In this document: positions 57,047-64,000 of the stretch, in pieces
Position numbering within the stretch: the stretch's first letter is position 1
How the letters are laid out: every line of letters starts with the position of its first letter
Assembly: GCF_001440415.1 (NCBI RefSeq)
Contig: NZ_LLYA01000090.1
Coordinates: 62,001 to 126,000 of the forward strand
DNA: 64,000 nt
Origin: Bradyrhizobium retamae
GTDB lineage: Bacteria; Pseudomonadota; Alphaproteobacteria; Rhizobiales; Xanthobacteraceae
Direction: 5' to 3'
The notes under the pieces: model-generated
Database searches by the model: none
Told to the model about the DNA's origin: nothing
What the model saw: the letters and a program-made list of their open reading frames with translations, nothing else
Program-made: the position numbers and the translations under genes

Positions 57047-58192
57047 TCAGAACAACGGTATTCCCAAAATGGCCTTGCCGATGAAGTCGCGCAGAACATC
57101 ACTCGTCGGCGCCATGACAGCGCCGGCATGGGCATCGCGGAACAATCGCTCGATGGCCAGATGTTTGGAGAACGCCGCGCCTCCGCACACCCGCATCGCG
57201 GTCGAGGTGACAGCGATCGCGACCTCACCTGCCGCCGCCTTGCTCTCAAGCACGCGCAGCATGGTGGTATCCCGGGGACGCTCAAGGTGATCGACGAGAT
57301 CGTCGATGCGCGCCGCAAGCCCGTCTGTGTCGATCTGCATCGTCGCTAGTTGGGCGCGAAGCGTCTGCAGGCTCTCTCCGAGGGTCTGGCCCAAATGATC
57401 GAAACGCGCGCTGTTGAGATGAGACGCTGTGCCCGCGACTGCGGCCCGGCAAAGGCCCAGCGCGACCGCCGAGGTTCCGAGATTGAACAGCGGCAGCACA
57501 ACCTCCAGCATCGCCTTGAAGCCGGCGCCGTCATCCGTCAACTGGAGACCGGGTGCAATCTCGCAATCTTCGAGGATCATCGGCGCGGAAGCATTGGCGC
57601 GCATCCCGAGACCATCCCACGGGCCGGCGACCGACAGCCCGGGCGTGTCGCACGCAACGAGATAGAGCGTCGAGTCCGTTGCAGCCTTGCCTTCGGGAGA
57701 CAGTGCCGAGACGACATAGCTTTGTGCGTGACCCGCGCTCGTCACAAATGATTTTTGCGCCGTGAGGTGCACGTTGGCGGCGTTGCGCTTTGCTCGCGAG
57801 ACGGGCGCCCAGAAGTGACTGCGCGATCCGGCTTCGCTGAACGCCAGGGTGGTCAGGTGTTTTCCCGCCGAAATGTCCTTTAGCGTCTGCGCGACGGTGG
57901 CCCCTTGACGGGCCGTCGCAATCGTCGCGGTAGCGCACACGTGCATCAAATAGACCATCGCCGCTGACGCGTCCGCCTCCGCAAATGTCGCGACAACAGC
58001 GGCGAGGGTCCGCGGTCCCAGGGCCGCGCCGCCTACCTCGGCGGGCAGCATGATCCCCAGCAATCCCGCCGGCCCGAGCGCTGCGACGGCCTCGGACGAA
58101 AATCGCCCGTCCTTGTCGTTTTGCCTGGCCGCCGGCGCGAGGATGTGATTGGCGATCTCCTTGGCATTCGAAAGTGCAGTCTCGTGATTCAT
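57047..58192 (-). CDS. Acyl-CoA dehydrogenase-family flavoprotein
   Basis: A 381-residue protein from the ATG at 58192. The N-terminal helical domain has LGPAGLLGIMLPAEVGGAALG. The middle FAD domain has LAFSEAGSRSHFWAPVS and KSFVTSAGHAQSYVVSA. The C-terminal domain has MRVCGGAAFSKHLAIERLFRDAHAG, ending DVLRDFIGKAILGIPLF. The catalytic Glu usually near the end (in an EGT-type loop) is absent; APTSD stands in that region, as in monooxygenase-like members of the superfamily. It may be a flavin monooxygenase or dehydrogenase on a small substrate. It is the first gene of the minus pair with the PhnD-like protein. Confidence 0.85.
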   Translation of the reverse strand: MNHETALSNAKEIANHILAPAARQNDKDGRFSSEAVAALGPAGLLGIMLPAEVGGAALGPRTLAAVVATFAEADASAAMVYLMHVCATATIATARQGATVAQTLKDISAGKHLTTLAFSEAGSRSHFWAPVSRAKRNAANVHLTAQKSFVTSAGHAQSYVVSALSPEGKAATDSTLYLVACDTPGLSVAGPWDGLGMRANASAPMILEDCEIAPGLQLTDDGAGFKAMLEVVLPLFNLGTSAVALGLCRAAVAGTASHLNSARFDHLGQTLGESLQTLRAQLATMQIDTDGLAARIDDLVDHLERPRDTTMLRVLESKAAAGEVAIAVTSTAMRVCGGAAFSKHLAIERLFRDAHAGAVMAPTSDVLRDFIGKAILGIPLF

Positions 58193-58573
58193 GACTACCC
58201 TCGACATCCAGATGCTGACCACTGGGTTCTAGAACATCGAACCCGCTCTCTCTTCCCGATGCTATGCGAGCCGTACCATGGGATCAACACGACCAGCTTT
58301 GGACATGGCGATCTCTTGCCGTGCCAGCAGCAAGTACGGGGAAAGGTAATTACGTCCGTCAAAGCCATTTCGTTACGTCGCTCGGAAATTTTTTTTACGC
58401 CGTGAACCGGCCCTTCGGACCGTCGCCGGCGGGCGGCGCTTGCCCGCTGCCGAGTGGAACGCTACCAATGAACAGCAAGGGCGTAACGAGGTCTGCCTGG
58501 TAATGGCAATCAATGATGACGACCCGCTGCAATTGATCGCGACCGTCGATCCCCCGCGATTCCGGTTGCTGCC
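58193..58573. other. Intergenic region between divergent genes
   Basis: About 380 bases between the flavoprotein gene (minus) and the DUF2064 gene (plus). A run of eight T residues at 58389-58396 is not preceded by a clear hairpin. I see no gene. It should contain the promoters for both directions, though I cannot assign boxes. Confidence 0.45.
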
Positions 58574-59278
58574 GTGAGCTGCGCAGCGATCGGAATCATT
58601 GGCAAGGCGCCGCAACCCGGCCGCTCGAAGACGCGGCTTGCGACGGCCATTGGTGCCGCCACCGCTTCCGAGCTGTCTGGCTGCTTTCTGCGCGACGTCG
58701 CCGCAGCCATCGAGGCGGTGCCCGAGGGGCTCGGCAGGCGCGGCTATGGTGTCTATGCCCCGGCAGGAGCCGAAGACATCATGCGGCGGTTGCTTCCGGC
58801 TGAATTCGGACTGTTGCTACAGGTCGGCGATGATCTCGGACACGTGCTGATCGGTGCGGCGCGTGCGCTCCTGGACGCCGAACATGACTGCGTCCTGCTC
58901 GTCAATGGCGACAGCCCGACCTTGCCGCCTCGTTTCCTCGTGCGGGCGATCGAGGCCCTGCGCGAGCCCGGTGATCGGATGGTGCTTGGGCCGGCGAGCG
59001 ACGGCGGCTACTATCTCATTGGGCTGAAGCAGGCTCATCAGCAGTTATTCACGCGCGTCGCGTGGGGAACCGAAACCGTTGCCCGCAGCACATGCGACCG
59101 AGCCGCCGAGATTGGCCTTGCCACGACGCTGCTTCCGGAATGGTACGACGTCGACGATATCGAGACCTTGGGTTGGCTGCAGGAGGAACTCGCCGGCGCT
59201 TCAACTCGCTTTCGTGAAGGCGGATTTGCCCCCGCGAGCCGGGCCTTTCTCAAGGCCGGGCCCCAGATAAGCCCGTGA
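58574..59278 (+). CDS. DUF2064 glycosyltransferase-like protein (rSAM-associated transferase 1 type)
   Basis: A 234-residue protein from a GTG start. It has the nucleotidyl/glycosyl-transferase fold of DUF2064: GIIGKAPQPGRSKTRLA at the N-terminus, VGDDLGHVLIGAARALL, VLLVNGDSPTLPPRFLVRA with the likely metal-binding Asp, LGPASDGGYYLIGLKQ and a final WYDVDDIETL. In many genomes this family (TIGR04282) sits beside a partner GT2 transferase (TIGR04283) and radical SAM proteins; here both are found within 3.5 kb. It starts a tightly packed plus-strand operon; the next gene begins four bases later. Confidence 0.87.
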   Translation: MSCAAIGIIGKAPQPGRSKTRLATAIGAATASELSGCFLRDVAAAIEAVPEGLGRRGYGVYAPAGAEDIMRRLLPAEFGLLLQVGDDLGHVLIGAARALLDAEHDCVLLVNGDSPTLPPRFLVRAIEALREPGDRMVLGPASDGGYYLIGLKQAHQQLFTRVAWGTETVARSTCDRAAEIGLATTLLPEWYDVDDIETLGWLQEELAGASTRFREGGFAPASRAFLKAGPQISP

Positions 59279-59282
59279 ACTG

Positions 59283-60647
59283 ATGGCCGGGAGCATTTCC
59301 AATCAACCCGGTCGACTGGCGCGCGCCGCCAAGCAGGTCGTTCCGCTTCATCTTTTGGCTGGCATCGGTGTCATCATCGTCGGCATGACCCTCGTGACGC
59401 CCTTTGCCTTCGAGACTCTCGGTGACAATGCCTTCATCGCGCTGACCATCCCCGCAGGTCTCTTGACGCTCGCCGCGACGGACCTTGCCGAGCGCGCTCC
59501 GCAGAAACACGCGCTCTGGCTCGTGTTTGGATGCGCGATCATTCTGAGAGGCTATGTGTTGCTGTTCGATCCGTTCCTGTCCAGCGACATCTATCGCTAT
59601 GTCTGGGACGGCAGGGTTCAGGCCGCGGGCATCAACCCCTACCGCTACTTCCCGGCCGACGAGACGCTTGCATTCCTGCGCGACGGGGCGATTTTCCCCC
59701 ATATCAACCGGGCCGATACGGCCGTCACCATCTATCCCCCGGTGGCGCAATTTTTCTTCCTCCTTGTCACGCGGCTAGGCGAAAACGTGACAGTGATGCG
59801 TCTCGCGCTGCTTGGGTGCGAGGCCGTTACCGTGACACTGATCATGCTCTTGCTGCAGCGAACGAACCGCCCGGTGACGCGCGTGGTCGCCTATCTCTGG
59901 CATCCGCTTCCCCTGTGGGAGATTGCCAACAACGGCCACGTGGACGCGCTGATGGTTGCGCTGATGATGCTTGGCCTATGGATCGCCTTGACCGGCCGTG
60001 CGCTCCGCGGAGCGGTGGTGATCACTTTCTCAGTGCTGGTCAAGCCCTACGCGGCGCCGGTGCTGGCCGGGATCTGGCGCCCTTGGGACGTCAAGATGCC
60101 GCTCGTCGTGATCGCTACCGTTGCGCTTTGCTATCTTCCCTATCTGTCGGTCGGCTCGGAAGTTCTCGGATTCCTGACCAAAGGCTATCTGACAGAACAG
60201 GGGATCAGTGGCGGCAACGATCTCTGGCTGTTGTCACTTTGGCGCCTTGTGTTTGGCTATCATGAAGGTGACGTTGCCGCCTACGTTGCACTGGCAGCGC
60301 TGGCTCTTTGGTTCACGGGGCTCTCCGTTGCCCGCAGCTCTCATCACAGCATCGCATCCAGTCTTGCCGACATCAACATGCTGTTACTTCTCACGCTCCT
60401 GTTGTTGTCGCCCAACTATCCCTGGCATTTTCTAATTATAATGCCGTTTGTCGCCCTGTGTGGATCCGCGCCTAGTTGGGCGGTTTCGATCGGAGCGCTG
60501 TTGCTGTCCGAACAGCTCGATTGGGATTTCTACATTCCGAGAATTGTGAGCAAATCAATTCTGTTCGGAGGTCTTTTCCTAGCTTGCGCCTTTACGGCAT
60601 GGAGGGCCCGCATGCAGCGGATTGCAGATTCCGGGGCATCGCAATGA
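59283..60647 (+). CDS. GT-C-type membrane glycosyltransferase (mannosyltransferase-like)
   Basis: A 454-residue integral membrane protein with about ten to eleven hydrophobic segments. The family motif around the first periplasmic loop is FDPFLSSDIYRYVWDGRVQ (acidic residue in the active loop) followed by AGINPYRYFPAD and INRADTAVTIYPPVAQ. This resembles alpha-mannosyltransferases of the GT87/DUF2029 type, which use a polyprenyl-phosphate sugar. The stop overlaps the following radical SAM gene by four bases (ATGA). In this operon it would transfer a sugar to a lipid or envelope acceptor. Confidence 0.84.
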   Translation: MAGSISNQPGRLARAAKQVVPLHLLAGIGVIIVGMTLVTPFAFETLGDNAFIALTIPAGLLTLAATDLAERAPQKHALWLVFGCAIILRGYVLLFDPFLSSDIYRYVWDGRVQAAGINPYRYFPADETLAFLRDGAIFPHINRADTAVTIYPPVAQFFFLLVTRLGENVTVMRLALLGCEAVTVTLIMLLLQRTNRPVTRVVAYLWHPLPLWEIANNGHVDALMVALMMLGLWIALTGRALRGAVVITFSVLVKPYAAPVLAGIWRPWDVKMPLVVIATVALCYLPYLSVGSEVLGFLTKGYLTEQGISGGNDLWLLSLWRLVFGYHEGDVAAYVALAALALWFTGLSVARSSHHSIASSLADINMLLLLTLLLLSPNYPWHFLIIMPFVALCGSAPSWAVSIGALLLSEQLDWDFYIPRIVSKSILFGGLFLACAFTAWRARMQRIADSGASQ

Positions 60648-61723
60648 ACATTTCCGGCGAAGTGCAGGGCAGTGGCGCGCCCTTCGATCCGCGCCGCTAT
60701 CACGAGTCGGTCACGGCCGAGCGTACCGAGATCGCACAGCGTCCGCCGGTTTGCCTTTATCTGGAAGTGACCAACCGCTGCAATCTACTGTGCACCACCT
60801 GTCCTCGGACCTATGAGGAGCTTGAACCGCCGGCCGATATGAGCTGGGACCTGTTCACGTCGATTGTCGATCAGGTACCTGCTCTTGCGCGCGCAGTTCT
60901 GCACGGCGTCGGCGAGCCGATGCTGGTCGCGAACCTGCCCCGAATGGTGAGACACCTGAAGGATCGCGGCGTCTACGTACTGTTTAATACCAATGGAACG
61001 GTCCTCGGTGAGCGCAATGGCCGTGCGCTGATCGATGCCGGGCTGAATGAACTGCGTGTGTCGCTCGACGCGTCGAACCGCGAGAGCTTCAGGGCGATCC
61101 GCGGCAGGGATTATTTCGGCCGCATCATCCGCAATGTGCGCGCGTTTCGCGAACTGCAGGAAAGAGAAGGACATGCCAGCCCGCTGGTTTCCATGTGGCT
61201 CACCGGCCTGAAGGAGACCGTCGCGGAACTCCCGGCATTTGTGAAAGTTGCAGCCGAAATCGGTGTCAGGGAGGTCTATCTGCAACGGCTTGTGTTCTTC
61301 ACTGAATCGGCCATCGGCAAGGCACGTCCGGATCAGGCCTTGTTCGAACGCCTGACACAGGAGGAAGCGGTCTATCTGAAGCAGGCTGAGGAACTGGCGC
61401 GTTCCCTTGGCGTAACCTTCAGTGCGTCGGGCGCAGCGAGCGAGCCGGAGTTGAGTTTGAAGGGCAGCGTCGACAGTTCGCCGTGGTCGTTGTGCCGGCG
61501 GCCATGGTCGCTGATGTATTTCACGGCCAATGGCCGGGCCTTGCCGTGTTGTATCGCGCCGTTTTCGCAGCATGGCTATGACAACTATACGCTCGGCCAT
61601 GCCGGGCAGCAGTCGTTGCGGGATATCTGGAACGGGCCCGCGTATCGGGACTTCCGTGAGGCGCTCCTTTCGGACAAACCACCTAAATGCTGCGCCAATT
61701 GCGGACTGCGCTGGAGCCTGTGA
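60644..61723 (+). CDS. Radical SAM/SPASM-domain protein
   Basis: From the ATG at 60644 the protein is 359 residues. The 4Fe-4S motif is C46-x3-C50-x2-C53 (NRCNLLCTTC) after LYLEVT, and the SAM strand GVGEPML follows. The C-terminal SPASM region has SLCRRPWSLMYFTANGRALPCC and ends KCCANCGLRW, giving the extra cluster cysteines. Proteins of this group modify peptides or act in lipid and sugar biosynthesis. It is coupled to the genes on both sides (ATGA and GTGA overlaps), so its substrate is likely the same molecule the two transferases act on. Confidence 0.9.
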   Translation: MNISGEVQGSGAPFDPRRYHESVTAERTEIAQRPPVCLYLEVTNRCNLLCTTCPRTYEELEPPADMSWDLFTSIVDQVPALARAVLHGVGEPMLVANLPRMVRHLKDRGVYVLFNTNGTVLGERNGRALIDAGLNELRVSLDASNRESFRAIRGRDYFGRIIRNVRAFRELQEREGHASPLVSMWLTGLKETVAELPAFVKVAAEIGVREVYLQRLVFFTESAIGKARPDQALFERLTQEEAVYLKQAEELARSLGVTFSASGAASEPELSLKGSVDSSPWSLCRRPWSLMYFTANGRALPCCIAPFSQHGYDNYTLGHAGQQSLRDIWNGPAYRDFREALLSDKPPKCCANCGLRWSL

Positions 61724-62493
61724 ACGAGGTAACCCACGAGATCGGTGAGAAGCGGCCTGCGTCGGGCCGCCCGCCCATCGTTTCGGCGATCATTCCGTGC
61801 CTCGACGAGGAAGCTGCGATAGGGAGGGTCGTAACCGAGGTGCTGGCGCAGAATGTGAGCGAAGTCGTCATTGTCGATGGGGGCTCGCGGGATCGTACCG
61901 CCGAGCGGGCAGAAGCCGCCGGAGCTCGCGTGGTTGTCGAGCCGCGCCGCGGCTATGGTCGCGCCGTCCAGGCGGGCATCGCCGCTGTGCGCAATGACGC
62001 CGACATTCTCGTCTTCCTCGACGGCGACGGCAGCGATCCTGCGGAATTCATCTCCAAGCTGGTGTCGCCGATCGTCGCTGGGCAGGCCGTCTTCGTTCTC
62101 GGCTCGCGCGTTCGCGGTTCACGTGAGCCCGGCAGCCTGACACCACAGCAGCTCCTCGCGGCCCATGTCGGCAGGTTGCTCCTGCGCCTCGTCTATGGCG
62201 CGAGCTTTACCGACCTGTCGCCATTTCGCGCCATCCGCCGGGATGAACTCAGACGTCTCGGCATGAAGGAAGAGACATATGGCTGGAACCTGGAAATGCT
62301 GATGCGAGTCGCGGCTGCCCGCCTTCCGGCACTGGAAATCGCCGTTGGGCAGCGGCGCCGGATCGGCGGGGTATCGAAGGTCTCCGGCAATCTCATTGCC
62401 GGCATCAAGGCGGCTTGGTCGATCTCGACGACATTTGTTCGCCTCGCGATTGAGCTGCGGCACCAAAGGGGTCCGGGAGAGAGGCGTGGCTAG
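61720..62493 (+). CDS. Glycosyltransferase family 2 (rSAM-associated transferase 2 type)
   Basis: I place the start at the GTG at 61720, overlapping the radical SAM stop by four bases; an ATG at 61687 would add 11 residues. The 257-residue protein has the GT-A fold motifs VSAIIPCLDEEAAIG, VVIVDGGSRDRTAE, a GYGRAVQAGI acceptor loop, FLDGDGSDP (the DxD metal motif as DGD) and FTDLSPFRAIRRDEL. It matches the GT2 group that accompanies DUF2064 proteins and radical SAM genes, or the related dolichol-phosphate-type synthases. A Pol-P-sugar product would feed the GT-C enzyme upstream. Confidence 0.88.
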   Translation: MNEVTHEIGEKRPASGRPPIVSAIIPCLDEEAAIGRVVTEVLAQNVSEVVIVDGGSRDRTAERAEAAGARVVVEPRRGYGRAVQAGIAAVRNDADILVFLDGDGSDPAEFISKLVSPIVAGQAVFVLGSRVRGSREPGSLTPQQLLAAHVGRLLLRLVYGASFTDLSPFRAIRRDELRRLGMKEETYGWNLEMLMRVAAARLPALEIAVGQRRRIGGVSKVSGNLIAGIKAAWSISTTFVRLAIELRHQRGPGERRG

Positions 62494-62494
62494 A

Positions 62495-63235
62495 TCAGCG
62501 AGTGCCGGCACCCCGACAAGCAACGATGTCCCGGGGAGCTTTTCGATCCCGTGGCTCCGGTGGCGAAAACACCGCCAGGTATCCGCCGTTGCCTGCGAGT
62601 TGATGTGTGGCGACCTCGCGATAGCCAATGGCGGTCAGTTCGCAACGCAACAGCTCGATTGGCGTGCCATGCTCCGACGTCGGACGCTCGAGGTCGACAA
62701 TTCCGACCCGCGCGCCGTGCTTCAAGGCGGGTGCCAGATTGTAGAGGAAGGCGTAGGGCTGAGCTACTTCGTGATACATGTGCACGAGGATGGCAGCGTC
62801 GAGCGAGGACTTGGGAAGGCGCGGGTCGTGTGGTTTGCCAAGCGCGAATGTGACATTTGTCAGCCTCAGGCGTTGCGTTCGCCTGGCGAGCGCGATGAGG
62901 TAACTTCGTGTAACGTCCTGGGCGATGACGGAGCCGGTGGGACCGACGAGACGGGAGAGACGCACCGTGTGGTAGCCGCTGCCGGCACCAATGTCGGCGA
63001 CGGTCATGCCTGGCTTGAGTTCAAGAAGGCGGGCGATCTCACCGGCCTCATTCAGGGAGTCGCGGTGCTGCTCGGAGGCACGGCTCGGGCTGACGATCTG
63101 CGCAACCGGGCGCTCAGGTGAAGGGAATTCCCTTGCCGGGACACCAGGCGGAGCCAGATAACCAATGTCAGCGGCGTAGGCGCCGATTGCGCTCAGGCCC
63201 ACCAGAAGCGTCACTGCGCGGGCTAGTGCCATCAT
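62495..63235 (-). CDS. Exported class I SAM-dependent methyltransferase-like protein
   Basis: A 246-residue protein. Residues 1-21 look like a cleavable signal peptide (MMALARAVTLLVGLSAIGAYA). Then comes a Rossmann methyltransferase core with motif I VADIGAGSGYHTVRLSRLVG, motif II/III LDAAILVHMYHEV and IVDLERPTSEHG. SAM-dependent methyltransferases are normally cytoplasmic, so an exported one is odd; homologues with signal peptides exist but their role is unclear. It is convergent with the GT2 gene (1-base gap) and on the same strand as the DoxX gene 30 bases upstream. Confidence 0.8.
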   Translation of the reverse strand: MMALARAVTLLVGLSAIGAYAADIGYLAPPGVPAREFPSPERPVAQIVSPSRASEQHRDSLNEAGEIARLLELKPGMTVADIGAGSGYHTVRLSRLVGPTGSVIAQDVTRSYLIALARRTQRLRLTNVTFALGKPHDPRLPKSSLDAAILVHMYHEVAQPYAFLYNLAPALKHGARVGIVDLERPTSEHGTPIELLRCELTAIGYREVATHQLAGNGGYLAVFSPPEPRDRKAPRDIVACRGAGTR

Positions 63236-63265
63236 CTACTCGTCTCCCACGCAAAACGATAACGA

Positions 63266-63928
63266 CTAACCGGCGATGTTGAAGAACCGGCCAATAAGTC
63301 CCTTTCCATCGCGCACGGCGGGCACGTTGCGGCGCAACCAAGCATCAAGGCCGAGACTGCGGCCGGCGCCCTCTAGCACAAAAAGGAACATCAGCATGGC
63401 CAGGAACATGTACGACCACGGCCACTCGGCAGGATCGCCCGGCCGATAAATGCCGAGCCAGAGTTGCAGCGTATAGGCGACGGCCAGCACGCCCACGAGC
63501 CGTACCGCAAGCCCGAGGATCATCGACGCGGCAAACACGAGCTCGGCAAGAAAAACAATCGGCCCGAAGATATTCATGTTGGGCAACACGATATCCTTCA
63601 CGAAGGTGCTGTGAAACTCGAACGCTGCGCGGGTCGTTTCCTGTTCGGTCCAGTATTGCAGGCCGCCGGACGCGGGTAGCGGGAGTTTCCACAACATGCC
63701 TTCGAACCACATGCAGCCGATCAGGACCCGGACCAGCCAGATTCCAAGATGTCGCCCGCTACGTTGCGCCGAATCCTCCCGCCAATTCTGGAAGGCCAAT
63801 GCAATGCCGGCGAGCAGCAGCGCCCAGAACAGCGCCAGGATCAGAAGGCGCCAGTTTCCCAGCTGAAGATAGTCGCCGGTAGTCGCGGTCAGGAACTGCC
63901 AGACGTCGGTAAATGGATTCTTGGGCAT
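63266..63928 (-). CDS. DoxX-family membrane protein
   Basis: From the ATG at 63928 the protein is 220 residues; the frame allows a TTG start five codons earlier. It has four membrane segments: LLILALFWALLLAGIALAF, IWLVRVLIGCMWFEGMLWKL, IVFLAELVFAASMILGLAVR and WSYMFLAMLMFLFVLEGAGR. The DoxX pattern is RVLIGCMWFEGMLWK and the late GAGRSLGLDAWL. Family members are quinone-reactive or redox-associated membrane subunits. It is probably co-transcribed with the exported methyltransferase-like gene downstream. Confidence 0.85.
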   Translation of the reverse strand: MPKNPFTDVWQFLTATTGDYLQLGNWRLLILALFWALLLAGIALAFQNWREDSAQRSGRHLGIWLVRVLIGCMWFEGMLWKLPLPASGGLQYWTEQETTRAAFEFHSTFVKDIVLPNMNIFGPIVFLAELVFAASMILGLAVRLVGVLAVAYTLQLWLGIYRPGDPAEWPWSYMFLAMLMFLFVLEGAGRSLGLDAWLRRNVPAVRDGKGLIGRFFNIAG

Positions 63929-64000
63929 AGGCGCGTGCTCCAATGAATTGAATAGTTGCTCTGCCTATCGGCCAGTTGGCGCACGGTCGCGTGGCGATCG

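Noticed and set aside
55076..63928. A selenium or arsenic sugar pathway (rSAM/selenodomain system)
   Set aside because: The two transferase families are associated with such systems, but I see no selenoprotein, ArsS or Cys-rich domain protein here, so I did not assign that function.

Overview
The window looks like a chromosomal segment of a high-GC alphaproteobacterium, most likely Bradyrhizobium or a close relative. The main reason is the divergent cbbR / cbbFPTALSX Calvin-cycle cluster with form IC RuBisCO. The abundance of Liv-type ABC, TRAP, acyl-CoA and molybdenum-hydroxylase genes fits the same group. The genus is an inference from gene content and order, not from a database search.

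Layout. 1-3570 (minus): MacB/Lol-type efflux system (adaptor, ATPase, two FtsX permeases, the last cut by the window edge). 4112-4978 (plus): exported DUF2066 protein. 5011-25817 (minus): about 20.8 kb of nearly gapless genes that read as one catabolic operon. In transcription order these are LivH, LivM, LivG, a LivF::UPF0261 fusion, a PEP-hydrolase-like TIM barrel, a giant flotillin-like protein, two SRPBCC proteins, the FAD, FeS and split molybdopterin subunits of a molybdenum hydroxylase, MoxR and CoxE maturation factors, an amidohydrolase, a metallo-beta-lactamase-fold lactonase, an SMP-30::isochorismatase-like fusion, an azoreductase-like flavoprotein and an alcohol-dehydrogenase-like reductase. 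An AraC regulator and a Liv-type binding protein lie just upstream (25947-28175). Together they suggest import, hydroxylation, ring opening and reduction of an unidentified, probably cyclic, substrate.

28648-32393: a short-chain dehydrogenase convergent with a TRAP transporter (dctPMQ order). 32662-41853: cbbR and the divergent cbbF-P-T-A-L-S operon, then an intrinsic terminator and cbbX. 41892-47316: amino-sugar / peptidoglycan recycling (SIS-domain isomerase-deaminase, MurQ, BadF-type kinase) divergent from nagA and an unusual aspartokinase. 47423-51766: acyl-CoA metabolism module (crotonase, TetR regulator, acyl-CoA synthetase, unknown protein) with two clear palindromic operators in the divergent promoter. 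51776-54961: an exported DUF4403 protein and a secretory lipase flanked by direct repeats that look like decayed 3' halves of a CAT-anticodon tRNA.

55076-63928: an unusual group of genes. It contains a TusA-like::radical SAM fusion, a PhnD-like protein without a signal peptide, an acyl-CoA-dehydrogenase-like flavoprotein, a DUF2064 transferase, a GT-C-type membrane transferase, a SPASM radical SAM protein, a GT2 transferase, an exported methyltransferase and a DoxX protein. The best candidates for undescribed biology are the 20.8 kb catabolic operon (with its split Mo subunit, two fusions and 11-residue-repeat flotillin) and this radical SAM / glycosyltransferase cluster.
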